Below, in pieces: positions 34,863-45,431 of a DNA stretch of 64,000 bases (its first letter is position 1; each line of letters begins with the position of its first letter). Below the pieces are notes generated by a model. The model was given only the letters and a program-made list of their open reading frames with translations. It ran no database searches and was not told the origin of the DNA. The DNA comes from JAEYZM01 sp943372195 (GTDB lineage: Bacteria; Bacteroidota; Bacteroidia; Sphingobacteriales; Sphingobacteriaceae): NCBI GenBank assembly GCA_943372195.1, contig CALRXS010000013.1, forward strand, positions 29,398 to 93,397, given 5' to 3'. Position numbers and translations under genes: made by a program.

Positions 34863-35885
34863 ATGGATATAGCATTAATAATAGAAAAAATAATTTTAAT
34901 CTCTGTAATACTTGGTGTGAGTTTAGCGATCGCCATGTACACTACATTAGCAGAGAGAAAATTTGCTGGATTTTTTCAAGATCGTGTAGGTCCGAATAGA
35001 GCAGGCCCTTGGGGATTATTACAACCATTAGCAGATGGTGTTAAATTATTTACTAAAGAAGAAATTATACCTACACATGCAGGTACTTTCTTATTTATTT
35101 TAGGTCCTTCGTTGAGTATGTTAACTGCATGTATTACATCGGCAGTAATTCCATGGGGTCAAGACCTAAACATAGGCGGTAGAATTATTGAATTACAAGT
35201 TGCAGATATCAACGTAGGATTATTATACATCTTTGGAGTAGTTTCATTAGGTGTATATGGCATTATGATTGGTGGTTGGGCTTCGAATAATAAATTCTCT
35301 TTATTAGGAGCAATACGTGCTGCTTCACAAAATATTTCATACGAAATTGCTATGGGACTTTCAATCATTGCATTGTTAATGGTTACAGGTACTTTGAGTA
35401 TGAGAGAAATTGCTGATCAACAATCAGGCATTAGCTGGAATGTTTTTTATCAGCCAGTTGGCTTTCTAATATTTTTAATTTGTTCCTTTGCAGAAACGAA
35501 TCGTACACCTTTCGATTTACCAGAGTGTGAAACTGAATTAGTAGGTGGTCATCACACAGAATATTCATCAATGAAATTAGGCTTTTATTTATTCGCGGAA
35601 TACATCAACATGTTCGTAACATCCGCAGTAATGGCAACATTATATTTTGGTGGATATAATTTCCCAGGTATGCATTTAATTTCGAATCCGAATTTAGCTG
35701 CCATCTTAGGAGTTGTTGCATTGTTTGCAAAGATTTTATTTTTCATATTTTTCTTTATATGGGTACGTTGGACAATCCCACGTTTCCGTTATGATCAGTT
35801 GATGAAATTAGGATGGAATATATTAATACCATTATCAATCATCAATATAGTAATTACAGGTATAGTCATCATCTTAAAAGGATAA
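34863..35885 (+). CDS. nuoH: NADH-quinone oxidoreductase subunit H
   Basis: The 340-residue membrane protein with about eight helices links the peripheral arm and the proton pumps. 'ERKFAGFFQDRVGPNRAGPW' and 'AETNRTPFDLPECETELVGG' are conserved NuoH/ND1 loops lining the quinone tunnel. The ATG at 34863 is preferred to the TTG at 34857. Confidence 0.96.
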   Translation: MDIALIIEKIILISVILGVSLAIAMYTTLAERKFAGFFQDRVGPNRAGPWGLLQPLADGVKLFTKEEIIPTHAGTFLFILGPSLSMLTACITSAVIPWGQDLNIGGRIIELQVADINVGLLYIFGVVSLGVYGIMIGGWASNNKFSLLGAIRAASQNISYEIAMGLSIIALLMVTGTLSMREIADQQSGISWNVFYQPVGFLIFLICSFAETNRTPFDLPECETELVGGHHTEYSSMKLGFYLFAEYINMFVTSAVMATLYFGGYNFPGMHLISNPNLAAILGVVALFAKILFFIFFFIWVRWTIPRFRYDQLMKLGWNILIPLSIINIVITGIVIILKG

Positions 35886-35895
35886 TTAATAAAAC

Positions 35896-36390
35896 ATGAA
35901 TTCATTAACGAATCGTAAGAAGGTAATTGAGCAGAAGAAGATGAACTTCTGGGAGAGGATGTATTTGCCTGCAATCTTTCAGGGATTAGGAATTACATTA
36001 AAGCATTTCTTTAGTAAAAAAACTACTATATTTTATCCGGAAGTTGAAAGAGAATTTTCTGAAAACTTTAGAGGCTTGCATTCATTAAAAAGAGATGAAG
36101 ATGGTAGAGAGCGTTGTACAGCTTGTGGTTTGTGTGCATTATCATGCCCAGCTGAGGCGATTACAATGACAGCAGCTGAAAGAAAAAAAGGTGAAGAGCA
36201 TTTGTATAGAGAAGAGAAATATGCAGCAGTATATGAGATAAATATGTTGCGTTGTATTTTCTGTGGCTTCTGTGAAGAGGCTTGCCCTAAAGAAGCAATT
36301 TACCTAGATGGTAACATAGCAAAAGCAGATTACAGCAGAGATACATTTATATTCGGAAAAGATAAATTACTAGAACCAACAATAAAATAA
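35896..36390 (+). CDS. nuoI: NADH-quinone oxidoreductase subunit I
   Basis: The 164-residue 8Fe ferredoxin-like subunit has two CxxCxxCxxxCP motifs, 'CTACGLCALSCPAEAI' and 'CIFCGFCEEACPKEAI'. These hold clusters N6a and N6b that feed N2 in NuoB. Its TAA shares a base with the nuoJ ATG. Confidence 0.96.
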   Translation: MNSLTNRKKVIEQKKMNFWERMYLPAIFQGLGITLKHFFSKKTTIFYPEVEREFSENFRGLHSLKRDEDGRERCTACGLCALSCPAEAITMTAAERKKGEEHLYREEKYAAVYEINMLRCIFCGFCEEACPKEAIYLDGNIAKADYSRDTFIFGKDKLLEPTIK

Positions 36391-36890
36391 TGAACGAATC
36401 TATTTTTTACCTATTAGGCTTCATGACTGTGTTGTTTGCATTACTAGTTGTATTCGCAAAGAATCCAATACATAGTGCATTATACATGGTAATGACATTC
36501 TTCACGATTACATGTCATTACATTTTATTAAACGCACAATTTTTAGCTATCGTAAATTTTATTGTTTACATGGGTGCAATTATGGTGCTTATACTTTTTG
36601 CTATTATGTTTTTAAATCTTAGCAAAGATGCAGAGCCACATAAATCTACTTTAATAAAGTTTGCAGGGGTTATATCTGCCGGACTTTTAATGTTAACAAT
36701 GTTTGCAGCATTAAAGCAAACAGCTGGTGGCGATGAAATAAAAAATATAACTCAAACTGATATTGGTTTAGTAAAAAATTTAGGAAAGACATTGTTCAAA
36801 GATTTCTTACTTCCGTTCGAGATTGTATCAATTTTATTATTGACTGCAATGGTGGGTTCAGTTTTACTAGCTAAAAAAGAAATTAACTAA
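36390..36890 (+). CDS. nuoJ: NADH-quinone oxidoreductase subunit J
   Basis: The 166-residue membrane subunit has five hydrophobic helices. 'NPIHSALYMVMTFFTI' and 'IVNFIVYMGAIMVLILFAIM' are typical of NuoJ/ND6. One-base overlaps with nuoI and nuoK suggest coupled translation. Confidence 0.94.
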   Translation: MNESIFYLLGFMTVLFALLVVFAKNPIHSALYMVMTFFTITCHYILLNAQFLAIVNFIVYMGAIMVLILFAIMFLNLSKDAEPHKSTLIKFAGVISAGLLMLTMFAALKQTAGGDEIKNITQTDIGLVKNLGKTLFKDFLLPFEIVSILLLTAMVGSVLLAKKEIN

Positions 36891-37219
36891 TGGAAAACAT
36901 AACACAAACTATACAAACAGTTCCATTAACTCATTATATTTTATTGAGTTCATTGTTATTTGTTATTGGCGTATTAGGTGTATTAATACGTAGAAATGCA
37001 ATTGTGATTTTTATGTCAATTGAATTAATGCTAAACGCTGTGAACTTATTACTTGCTGCATTTTCAGCATTTAGGGGTGACCCAGCCGGACAAATATTTG
37101 TATTTTTTATTATGGCAGTAGCGGCAGCTGAAGTTGCAGTCGGACTTGCAATCATTGTAATGATTTACAGAAATACAAGATCAATAGACATTAATTTATT
37201 AAATAGATTAAAAGGATAA
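36890..37219 (+). CDS. nuoK: NADH-quinone oxidoreductase subunit K
   Basis: The 109-residue protein has three helices, with the family's membrane-embedded glutamates in 'MSIELMLNAVNL' and 'MAVAAAEVAVGLAI'. These residues are part of the proton path of complex I. It overlaps nuoJ by one base. Confidence 0.95.
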   Translation: MENITQTIQTVPLTHYILLSSLLFVIGVLGVLIRRNAIVIFMSIELMLNAVNLLLAAFSAFRGDPAGQIFVFFIMAVAAAEVAVGLAIIVMIYRNTRSIDINLLNRLKG

Positions 37220-37249
37220 TTGAAGATTTAATCTTCGAAAATTAAAGAT

Positions 37250-39157
37250 ATGTTACAACTAATCGCTTTAGTACCACTTTTACCATTGATCGGTTTTTTA
37301 ATCAATGGAATCGGATATAAAAGAATACCCAAAAGTATGGTGGGCATTATTGGAAGTACAACAATGTTACTTTCTTTCATCATCAGTTTAGGTATATTTT
37401 TTGAGTTACGTAACTCAGAAGTTCAATCGCACACTTTCAATTTCTTTCAATGGATCAAAGCTGGAAGTTTTGATTTATCGTTTTCATTTTTAGTTGACCC
37501 TCTGTCAACATTAATGTTATTGATTGTTACAGGTGTTGGTTTTCTAATTCATGTTTACTCAATCGGGTATATGCATGATGACGCAGGTTTCGGAAAATTT
37601 TTCGCATACCTAAATTTATTCGTGTTTTTCATGTTGTTATTAGTATTAGGTGCTAATTATGCAATCATGTTCATAGGTTGGGAAGGTGTAGGTTTGTGTT
37701 CATATTTATTAATCGGATTTTGGTATAAAAATGAATCATATAACAATGCAGCTAAAAAAGCATTTGTGATGAATAGAATTGGAGATCTTGCTTTTTTATT
37801 AGGCATGTTCTTAATCTTCACAACATTCGATTCAATTAATTACAGTAATGTATTTGCACAAGCTGCAGGTTTCAACTCTGGTGATTCTACTTTAACTGCA
37901 ATAGCAATTTTATTATTTATAGGTGCGATGGGTAAGAGTGCTCAGCTACCATTATATACTTGGTTACCTGATGCAATGGCTGGCCCCACACCAGTTTCAG
38001 CTTTAATACACGCTGCGACCATGGTTACAGCAGGTATCTACATGATAGCGAGATCAAGTATTATATATGTGTTAGCGCCTGTGGCAATGGATTTAGTTGC
38101 AATCATCGGAATGCTAACTGCAGTATGGGCAGCATTAATTGCATTAACACAAACAGATATTAAAAAAGTATTGGCTTACTCAACAGTGAGTCAATTAGGT
38201 TATATGTTCGTAGCATTAGGTGTGGGTTCTTTCACAGGAGCTGTATTCCATTTAATGACACACGCTTTCTTTAAAGCATTATTATTCTTGGGTGCTGGTA
38301 GTGTAATTCATGCAATGAGTGGTGAGCAAGATATGAGATCGATGGGCGGACTTAAAAAGAAATTACCTATTACATTTTTAACAATATTAATTGGAACATT
38401 AGCAATTGCAGGAGTACCACCATTTGCTGGCTTCTTCTCTAAAGATGAAATTTTAGCTGCAAGTTTTGGTTACTCAATTCCAGTATTTATTGTAATGTCA
38501 TTCACATCTGTGTTGACTGCTTTCTACATGTTCAGAATGTTATTCTTAACATTCTACGGTAGCTTCAGAGGTACGAAAGATCAAGCACATCATCTACATG
38601 AAAGTCCGAAGAATATGACCATACCATTAATGATACTTGCTGTATTATCAACAGTATCGGGTTTCATCGGATTGCCAGAAATTTTCTCAGAGCATCATTC
38701 ATTAAAAGAATATTTACAAGGTTCGTTTATTTTATCAGATGCGAAATTTAGTTTAGAACATCCTTCACATACTTTAGAATATTCAATAATTGCAGTATCA
38801 ATAATTATAGTAGGAGCAATTTTCTTATTTGCTAAAAACAGATACGATAAGAATGAGTATTTGTTACCACAAGAAGAGTCTAACATGAGTTTCATGCAAA
38901 GAATTTCTTATCGCAAGTTTTATATTGATGAATTTTATAATGCAATAATAACACAACCATTAAATAAATTATCAGTTTGGTTTTATCAAACAATTGACAG
39001 ATCTGGTATTAATGGTATAGTGAATTTAGTAAGTAAAATTACAGTAGAGGGTTCTAAGAATTTAAGAACTATTCAAACTGGCTATACAGGCTTCTACCTT
39101 TTTGCAATGGTAGCTGGCATAATAATTATTTTGTTGTTGAATTTTATTTTGAGCTAA
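37250..39157 (+). CDS. nuoL: NADH-quinone oxidoreductase subunit L
   Basis: This is the largest antiporter-like proton pump, 635 residues with about 16 helices and a long lateral helix at the C-terminal end. 'GWEGVGLCSYLLIGFW' and 'TWLPDAMAGPTPVSALIHAA' are conserved motifs, with the pump lysine in 'GAMGKSAQLPLYTW'. Confidence 0.96.
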   Translation: MLQLIALVPLLPLIGFLINGIGYKRIPKSMVGIIGSTTMLLSFIISLGIFFELRNSEVQSHTFNFFQWIKAGSFDLSFSFLVDPLSTLMLLIVTGVGFLIHVYSIGYMHDDAGFGKFFAYLNLFVFFMLLLVLGANYAIMFIGWEGVGLCSYLLIGFWYKNESYNNAAKKAFVMNRIGDLAFLLGMFLIFTTFDSINYSNVFAQAAGFNSGDSTLTAIAILLFIGAMGKSAQLPLYTWLPDAMAGPTPVSALIHAATMVTAGIYMIARSSIIYVLAPVAMDLVAIIGMLTAVWAALIALTQTDIKKVLAYSTVSQLGYMFVALGVGSFTGAVFHLMTHAFFKALLFLGAGSVIHAMSGEQDMRSMGGLKKKLPITFLTILIGTLAIAGVPPFAGFFSKDEILAASFGYSIPVFIVMSFTSVLTAFYMFRMLFLTFYGSFRGTKDQAHHLHESPKNMTIPLMILAVLSTVSGFIGLPEIFSEHHSLKEYLQGSFILSDAKFSLEHPSHTLEYSIIAVSIIIVGAIFLFAKNRYDKNEYLLPQEESNMSFMQRISYRKFYIDEFYNAIITQPLNKLSVWFYQTIDRSGINGIVNLVSKITVEGSKNLRTIQTGYTGFYLFAMVAGIIIILLLNFILS

Positions 39158-39164
39158 TAGATCA

Positions 39165-40628
39165 ATGATTACACTAATACTTTTAACCTTACCTGTTATT
39201 GCAGCTTTAGCCACTTGGTATGCACCAAATGGTAAAGCTAAAAATGTTGCATTAGCATTTACATTGGCTGAGCTAGGTGTAGCATTGTATGCTATGTCGC
39301 AACATGTAGCCGACTCGAGCAGTCAATTTGTTTTTGATAGAAGCTGGATTAGTTCTTTAGGAATTAGATTTAAAATCGGCATGGATGGAATAAGCTTATT
39401 GTTAGTATTGCTAACAACATTCTTATATCCATTGATTGTATTGTCAACTTCTAAGAGAGCAATTAAAAACGAAAATACATTTTATGCTTTGATGCTATTT
39501 ATGCAAGCTGGCTTAATAGGTGTATTTGTTTCTTTAGATGCATTTTTATTTTATGTATGTTGGGAAGCAGCTTTAATTCCAGTTTATTTTATCTCAGCAA
39601 TTTGGGGTGGAGAAAACAGAATAAAAGTTACGTTAAGATTTTTCTTATATACCATCTTCGGAAGTTTATTCATGTTAGCGGGTATTATCTATTTGTTCTT
39701 GCAAACATCAGGTTATAAGAATTTCGATTTAAGTTCATTCTATGCATTGAACTTATCTATCACAGAACAATCAGTTTTATTCTGGGCCTTCTTCATTGCG
39801 TTTGCGATTAAGATGCCAATATTTCCTTTCCATACTTGGCAGCCAGATACCTATACAGAAGCGCCTACACAAGGTACTATGCTGTTATCTGGTATCATGT
39901 TAAAGATGGGTATATATGGAGTGATTCGTTGGTTATTACCAGTATTACCAGAAGGTGTTGCACAATGGGGTAACTTAGCTTTAGTACTATCAATTATTGG
40001 AATTGTTTACGCATCTATTATTGCGATTAAACAAACTGATATGAAGAGATTGATAGCTTATTCATCGATAGCACACGTCGGATTAATTGCTGCTGGTTTA
40101 TTTGCATTTAATATTCAGTCATTACAAGGTGCAATGATTCAAATGTTGAATCACGGTATAAGTGTTGTAGCTCTATTTTTTATCATTCAAATTATTGAAG
40201 AAAGAACAGGCTCAAGAAAAATTGCAGACTTAGGTGGTATAGTTTCAAAAGCACCAGTTTTAGCAGTATGCTTTTTAATAGTTACAATGGGAGCAGTTGC
40301 ATTGCCATTAACAAACGGTTTTGTAGGTGAGTTTTTATTGATGATGGGTATTTATAAATACAGTGCATGGGCTGCGGCATTCGCCGGACTTACAATTATT
40401 CTTGGTGCGGTATATATGTTAAGAATGTTTCAATCAGTAATGTTGGGTGAAACAAATTCATTAACAAATAATTTTGCAGAAATAAGCGGATCAGAGAGAG
40501 TGATACTTTTTGTTTCAGTAATCGTAATAATTGTGGTGGGTATTTATCCGTCATTTTTATTAAATATATCAGAAGCATCAATGAATGATTTAATTGGTTT
40601 TGTCAATTCAAAGTTGGCAGTTAAGTAG
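39165..40628 (+). CDS. nuoM: NADH-quinone oxidoreductase subunit M
   Basis: This antiporter-like proton-pumping subunit has 487 residues and about 14 helices. 'FYVCWEAALIPVYFI' contains the pump glutamate, 'AIKMPIFPFHTWQPDTYTEA' the lysine segment, and 'AYSSIAHVG' a conserved loop. It is seven bases after nuoL. Confidence 0.95.
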   Translation: MITLILLTLPVIAALATWYAPNGKAKNVALAFTLAELGVALYAMSQHVADSSSQFVFDRSWISSLGIRFKIGMDGISLLLVLLTTFLYPLIVLSTSKRAIKNENTFYALMLFMQAGLIGVFVSLDAFLFYVCWEAALIPVYFISAIWGGENRIKVTLRFFLYTIFGSLFMLAGIIYLFLQTSGYKNFDLSSFYALNLSITEQSVLFWAFFIAFAIKMPIFPFHTWQPDTYTEAPTQGTMLLSGIMLKMGIYGVIRWLLPVLPEGVAQWGNLALVLSIIGIVYASIIAIKQTDMKRLIAYSSIAHVGLIAAGLFAFNIQSLQGAMIQMLNHGISVVALFFIIQIIEERTGSRKIADLGGIVSKAPVLAVCFLIVTMGAVALPLTNGFVGEFLLMMGIYKYSAWAAAFAGLTIILGAVYMLRMFQSVMLGETNSLTNNFAEISGSERVILFVSVIVIIVVGIYPSFLLNISEASMNDLIGFVNSKLAVK

Positions 40629-40652
40629 TATTTGATTTTAATTTCATAAATA

Positions 40653-42032
40653 ATGAGCGGTATTATTATTATATCCATTTTAGCAATAGTTGTATTGTTT
40701 TTAGGTTTATACAAACTGAATAAAACTATACTGCCTATATCTTTATTAGGTTTGGCTGCTGCAGCTACAACTTATGCGATGGCTTGGAATACGAATATGT
40801 ATTATTTCAACAACATGATTTTTGTTGATAATTATGCAATAGCATTTTCGATTTTAACAATAGCAGGTACGATGTTAATTTTATTAATGTCGCCAGGTTA
40901 CTTTGAAAAAATTAGCAGCAACGTTGCTGAATATGTAGCCTTAATTTTGTTTTCTTTAGTTGGTGTTTTATGTATGGTTTCATACAATGATTTAGCAATG
41001 CTATTCATTGGTATTGAGATTATGTCAATTGCGATGTTTGTATTAGCGGGCATCCGTAAAAAAGATTTAGCTTCAAATGAAGCAGCATTAAAATATTTTT
41101 TAATGGGTTCTTTTGCTACAGGTTTCTTGCTTTTCGGTATCGCATTAGTATATGGCTTTATTGGTTCATTCAATATTGAAACTATTAGTACAATAGTAAC
41201 AGAAAGTGGTGGCGATACAGCTGCGCTTTTTGACTTAGGAGTATTATTAATGATTGTTGGTTTATCATTTAAAGTTTCAGCAGCACCTTTTCATTTTTGG
41301 GCTGCAGATGTTTATGATGGAGCACCATCATTGATTACAGCTTATATGTCATCAATTGTAAAAACAGCAAGTTTCGCAGCATTTTTGAAATTATTTTTAG
41401 TAGCCTTCGGAAGCATATACATTCAATACACTTCTACTTTATGGGCGATTTCTGCATTAACAATTGTAGTAGGAAATTTAATAGCATTATACCAAGATTC
41501 ATTTAAGAGAATGTTGGCATACTCAAGTATATCGCATGCGGGTTATATGTTAATTGCTATTTTAGCCTTAGGCGATAGCTCATCATCAGCATTATTCTTT
41601 TACGCAACAGCTTATACATTTGCAGCAATTGTTGCATTCAATGTTTTAATAAAAGTAAAACAATTAAAAAATTCTGAAAGTTTTGATGCTTTTAATGGTT
41701 TAGCTAAAACAAATCCTTTAGCTGCATTCGTTCTTACAATTGCGATGACTTCAATGGCAGGTATACCTTTAACAGCAGGTTTCTTTGGCAAGTTTTATTT
41801 ATTTACAACAGCATTATCGCAAGGTTATACTTGGTTGGTAGTGATTGCGGTATTAAGCGCAGTAGTAGGTATTTGGTATTACTTTAAGGTAATTATTGCG
41901 ATGTATATGAAAGATTCAGATGACGATGCGGTATTAGAATACAACAGTTCATCGAAATTTGTACTAGTAATAGCTACCTTAATTACAATTGCATTAGGAC
42001 TCTTACCTGGTCTTTTATCAGCAATATTATAA
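40653..42032 (+). CDS. nuoN: NADH-quinone oxidoreductase subunit N
   Basis: This third antiporter-like subunit has 459 residues. 'LSFKVSAAPFHFWAADVYDG' and 'LAYSSISHAGYM' are NuoN/ND2 motifs. It closes the nuo run; no clear terminator separates it from the DedA gene 23 bases on, so the following genes may be transcribed with it. Confidence 0.95.
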   Translation: MSGIIIISILAIVVLFLGLYKLNKTILPISLLGLAAAATTYAMAWNTNMYYFNNMIFVDNYAIAFSILTIAGTMLILLMSPGYFEKISSNVAEYVALILFSLVGVLCMVSYNDLAMLFIGIEIMSIAMFVLAGIRKKDLASNEAALKYFLMGSFATGFLLFGIALVYGFIGSFNIETISTIVTESGGDTAALFDLGVLLMIVGLSFKVSAAPFHFWAADVYDGAPSLITAYMSSIVKTASFAAFLKLFLVAFGSIYIQYTSTLWAISALTIVVGNLIALYQDSFKRMLAYSSISHAGYMLIAILALGDSSSSALFFYATAYTFAAIVAFNVLIKVKQLKNSESFDAFNGLAKTNPLAAFVLTIAMTSMAGIPLTAGFFGKFYLFTTALSQGYTWLVVIAVLSAVVGIWYYFKVIIAMYMKDSDDDAVLEYNSSSKFVLVIATLITIALGLLPGLLSAIL

Positions 42033-42055
42033 TTTTTGCTTATTTTTAGACACAC

Positions 42056-42697
42056 ATGGAGAATACCTTAGAGTTTATTAAGACCTTTTTGCATCCACAG
42101 AGTATAATTCAATACGGTGGTTTAGCATTGTTATTGTTTATCATCTTTGCAGAAACCGGATTGTTTTTTGGTTTCTTTTTACCTGGTGATTCATTGTTAT
42201 TTGTTGCTGGCTTAATGAGCGGCTCAACTTTATTCGATGTAGATATTGTTACTTTAAACTTATCAATTATCGTTGCCGGCATATTAGGCAATTTTGTAGG
42301 TTATTATTTCGGAAAGAAAACTGGTCCGGTTTTATTCAAACGCGACGATTCATTATTCTTTAAAAAGAAACACGCTAACGCAGCTAAAAATTTTTACGAT
42401 AGATACGGAGGAATGGCTTTAATACTTGGTCGTTTTATTCCGATCATCAGAACATTCGTACCAATTATGGCTGGAGTTGTAAGTATAGATTTTAAGAAGT
42501 TTGTATTATATAATATTGTAGGTTGTGTTGCTTGGGTTGTGTCGATGACATTGTCTGGATATTTCTTAGGCAGAATGTTCCCAAGTCTTCAAGAGAATTT
42601 AGAATACATTGTAATTATTATTATTGCAGTAAGTATGATACCAGTTGTTATTACTTATTTAAAAGAACGTAATAGAGCGAAAAACGATATTGCCTAA
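42056..42697 (+). CDS. DedA family membrane protein
   Basis: The 213-residue inner-membrane protein has the DedA/VTT signature 'FAETGLFFGFFLPGDSLLF' near the N-terminus and 'GGMALILGRFIPIIRTFVP' in the middle, with the conserved arginine of the re-entrant loop. DedA proteins help transport or flip lipid carriers such as undecaprenyl phosphate and affect membrane potential tolerance. The exact substrate here is not known. Confidence 0.92.
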   Translation: MENTLEFIKTFLHPQSIIQYGGLALLLFIIFAETGLFFGFFLPGDSLLFVAGLMSGSTLFDVDIVTLNLSIIVAGILGNFVGYYFGKKTGPVLFKRDDSLFFKKKHANAAKNFYDRYGGMALILGRFIPIIRTFVPIMAGVVSIDFKKFVLYNIVGCVAWVVSMTLSGYFLGRMFPSLQENLEYIVIIIIAVSMIPVVITYLKERNRAKNDIA

Positions 42698-42722
42698 TGC
42701 AATCATTGTATAAATCCATCAT

Positions 42723-44039
42723 ATGATTCTCGATATTTTTATAACCGTTTTCTTAGTACTGCTTAATGGTTTTTTCGTAGCAGCTGAGTTTGCTATAGTA
42801 AAAGTTAGAGCCTCACAAGTTGAGTTGAAAGCGAAGACTGGAAATCAAACTGCTAAAATTGCTAAAAATATTCTTGCCAACTTAGACGCATATTTATCGG
42901 CAACTCAATTAGGTATCACATTAGCTTCATTAGGTTTAGGTTGGATCGGCGAATCAGTTGTAACTGAAATAATTATTCAAAGCATGAATTTGTTTGGCTT
43001 TGAAATTACATTAGAACTAGCTCATCAAATTGCATTACCCATCGCATTTTTATTAATTACAATTCTTCATATTGTTTTCGGTGAATTAGCACCAAAGTCT
43101 ATTGCTATACAAAGACCAGTAACAACTACATTTGCGATAGCAATACCTCTAAATGTATTCTATTATTTATTTAGACCATTCATTTGGGTGTTAAACGGCT
43201 TAGCAAATGTTATATTAAAAAAAATAGGAATATCTCCTATTCATGGTCATGAAGTACATACATCTGAAGAGTTACAATTGTTATTAGATCAAGGAAAAGA
43301 ATCAGGTGCACTAGATTCATCAGAACACGAGTTGATTAAAAATGTATTTGATTTCAATGACCGAACTGTAAAGAAAATCATGATTCCTAGAACATCAATT
43401 GTTGCAATTGATATAGATTCAGACTATAAAGAGTTTGTGAATTTTGTTATCAACGAAGGTTATACAAGATTACCAGTCTATAGAAATACCATTGATGATA
43501 TTATTGGTTATATACACGTAAAAGATTTATTAGTAAAAGAATTAAAAGACCAAAAAATTAGACTATCAGATTTAATTCGCCCTGTATATTTTATTCCAGA
43601 GTCTAAAAAAATCGCTGACTTATTATCAGAGATGAAGAATAAGAGAAACCCTAATATGGCAATTGTATTAGATGAGTTTGGGGGTACAGCTGGATTAGTA
43701 ACCATGGAAGATATAATTGAGGAATTGGTTGGTGAAATTCAAGATGAACATGACGAAGAAAAACCTAAAGTAGTTAAGTTAGGTGATACAGAATATTTAA
43801 TAGATGCTCAGTCAACTATTAGTGATGTAAATGAGTTTTTACCACATGCATTACCAGAAGATGATGAGTATGATTCGGTAGCCGGATTGATGAATGTTGT
43901 GTTTGAGAAAATACCTGACTTGGGTGAAGAAATTGAATTCTCGGGTTATAAATTTATAGTAACTCAAAAGAAAAGAAATAATGTTGAAATGGTTAAGATG
44001 ATAGACATTATAGATTTAGCAAGTAAAGAAACCATCTAA
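42723..44039 (+). CDS. CNNM/HlyC-CorC family transporter
   Basis: The 438-residue protein has an N-terminal DUF21 (CNNM) membrane domain ('NGFFVAAEFAIVKVRASQVE'), a pair of CBS domains (about residues 215-340, 'MIPRTSIVAID', 'YIHVKDLL', 'FGGTAGLVTMEDIIEELVG'), and a C-terminal CorC_HlyC domain. Relatives export magnesium or other divalent ions and were misnamed hemolysins. It lies in a same-strand series after DedA. Confidence 0.92.
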   Translation: MILDIFITVFLVLLNGFFVAAEFAIVKVRASQVELKAKTGNQTAKIAKNILANLDAYLSATQLGITLASLGLGWIGESVVTEIIIQSMNLFGFEITLELAHQIALPIAFLLITILHIVFGELAPKSIAIQRPVTTTFAIAIPLNVFYYLFRPFIWVLNGLANVILKKIGISPIHGHEVHTSEELQLLLDQGKESGALDSSEHELIKNVFDFNDRTVKKIMIPRTSIVAIDIDSDYKEFVNFVINEGYTRLPVYRNTIDDIIGYIHVKDLLVKELKDQKIRLSDLIRPVYFIPESKKIADLLSEMKNKRNPNMAIVLDEFGGTAGLVTMEDIIEELVGEIQDEHDEEKPKVVKLGDTEYLIDAQSTISDVNEFLPHALPEDDEYDSVAGLMNVVFEKIPDLGEEIEFSGYKFIVTQKKRNNVEMVKMIDIIDLASKETI

Positions 44040-44054
44040 TTTGTATCTTTAAAG

Positions 44055-44762
44055 ATGCACCTGTTTTATACACCAGATATTAGAACAAATATTTATACTC
44101 TTTCAGAAGAAGAAAGTAAGCATTGTATAAAAGTTCTTCGAATGAAAGAGGGAGATGCCGTTTATTTAGTAGATGGTAAAGGTGGGTTTTATCACACTCA
44201 AATAGTCGACGCACATCCGAAGAAATGCTTAGTTGAAGTTTTAGATGTTCAACTTAATTATGGAGCGAGACCTTATCGATTACACATGGCAATTTCGCCA
44301 TTAAAGTTTGCCGATAGATTTGAGTGGTTTTTAGAAAAAGCTACAGAAATTGGCATCGATGAAATTACTCCTATCATCACAAAAAGATCTGAAAAAAAAG
44401 AATTAAAGATAGATCGTGCGAATAAGATCGTCGAATCTGCAATGAAGCAGAGTATGAAAGCATACCACCCATTAATCAACGAAGCTATTTCATATAATGA
44501 TTTCATAAAAAATGATTTTTCGAATACAATAAATATGATAGCTCATTGTTTAGAAGATGAGAAGAAAAGTATTTTTGATATGAAAAATCAAGTAGCAAAT
44601 TATTTAATTCTAATCGGACCTGAAGGTGATTTTACTGAAGAAGAAATAATAGCAGCAAAGTCTACAGGTTTTCAAGCAGTAAGTTTAGGTAAAGAAAGAT
44701 TAAGAACAGAGACAGCTGCAATATCAGCATGTGTTATGTTTTCAGCTATGTCGAATTTATGA
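44055..44762 (+). CDS. rsmE: 16S rRNA (uracil1498-N3)-methyltransferase
   Basis: The 235-residue SPOUT-class enzyme methylates U1498 of 16S rRNA. The N-terminal PUA-like part has 'EEESKHCIKVLRMKEGD', and the trefoil-knot SAM site has 'LIGPEGDFTEEEI' and 'SLGKERLRTETAAI'. It overlaps the next gene through ATGA. Confidence 0.94.
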   Translation: MHLFYTPDIRTNIYTLSEEESKHCIKVLRMKEGDAVYLVDGKGGFYHTQIVDAHPKKCLVEVLDVQLNYGARPYRLHMAISPLKFADRFEWFLEKATEIGIDEITPIITKRSEKKELKIDRANKIVESAMKQSMKAYHPLINEAISYNDFIKNDFSNTINMIAHCLEDEKKSIFDMKNQVANYLILIGPEGDFTEEEIIAAKSTGFQAVSLGKERLRTETAAISACVMFSAMSNL

Positions 44763-45415
44763 AAAAGCTAATTTTTATTTCATTATTAATATTAAGCTTG
44801 GGCTTCATTTCATTTAGTGTACCGGGATATAAAATTGCTAGATTGAAATACGGTGGTGGAGGTGATTGGTATTCTTCAAGAACTGCATTGAAAAATTTAA
44901 TAGTTTTTTGCAATGAAGAATTGAACACCAATATTCATACCGAAGAGCAAATTGTTGAACCTGGTTCAATTGAAATATTTAACTACCCATATGTATTTGC
45001 TACAGGTCATGGTAATATTATTTTTAGTGACGACGAAGCAGAAAACCTAAGAAAATATTTAACATCAGGAGGCTTCTTACATTTATGTGATAATTATGGC
45101 ATGAATAATTATGTGCGTATAGCAATGAAAAAAGTTTTTCCTGAATTAGATTTTGTTGAATTACCCTTTGATCACCCTATTTATCAAAAACCATATAAGT
45201 TTAATGGCCTACCAAAAATTCATGAACACGACGGTAAAAGGCCACAAGGTTTTGGAATTATATATAAGGGCCGATTAGTTTGTTTTTATGACTATGAAGC
45301 TGACTTAGGGAATGGTTGGGAAGATATAGGCACTTACCCAAATGATAGCCAAGACAAGCACGATAAGGCTTTAAAAATGGGTGCAAATATTATTCATTAT
45401 GTACTTACAAATTAA
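44759..45415 (+). CDS. DUF4159 domain protein, exported
   Basis: The 218-residue protein has a signal peptide or anchor at residues 1-20. The DUF4159 domain has 'RLKYGGGGDWYSSRTAL', 'FATGHGNIIFSDDEAENLR', 'GGFLHLCDNYG' and 'LPFDHPIY'. The fold is predicted to resemble a glutamine-amidotransferase-like domain without a proven activity. The start at 44759 overlaps the rsmE stop (ATGA) and starts a good signal peptide, unlike the in-frame ATG at 44729. Confidence 0.85.
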   Translation: MKKLIFISLLILSLGFISFSVPGYKIARLKYGGGGDWYSSRTALKNLIVFCNEELNTNIHTEEQIVEPGSIEIFNYPYVFATGHGNIIFSDDEAENLRKYLTSGGFLHLCDNYGMNNYVRIAMKKVFPELDFVELPFDHPIYQKPYKFNGLPKIHEHDGKRPQGFGIIYKGRLVCFYDYEADLGNGWEDIGTYPNDSQDKHDKALKMGANIIHYVLTN

Positions 45416-45431
45416 TTGGTATTTTTGAATT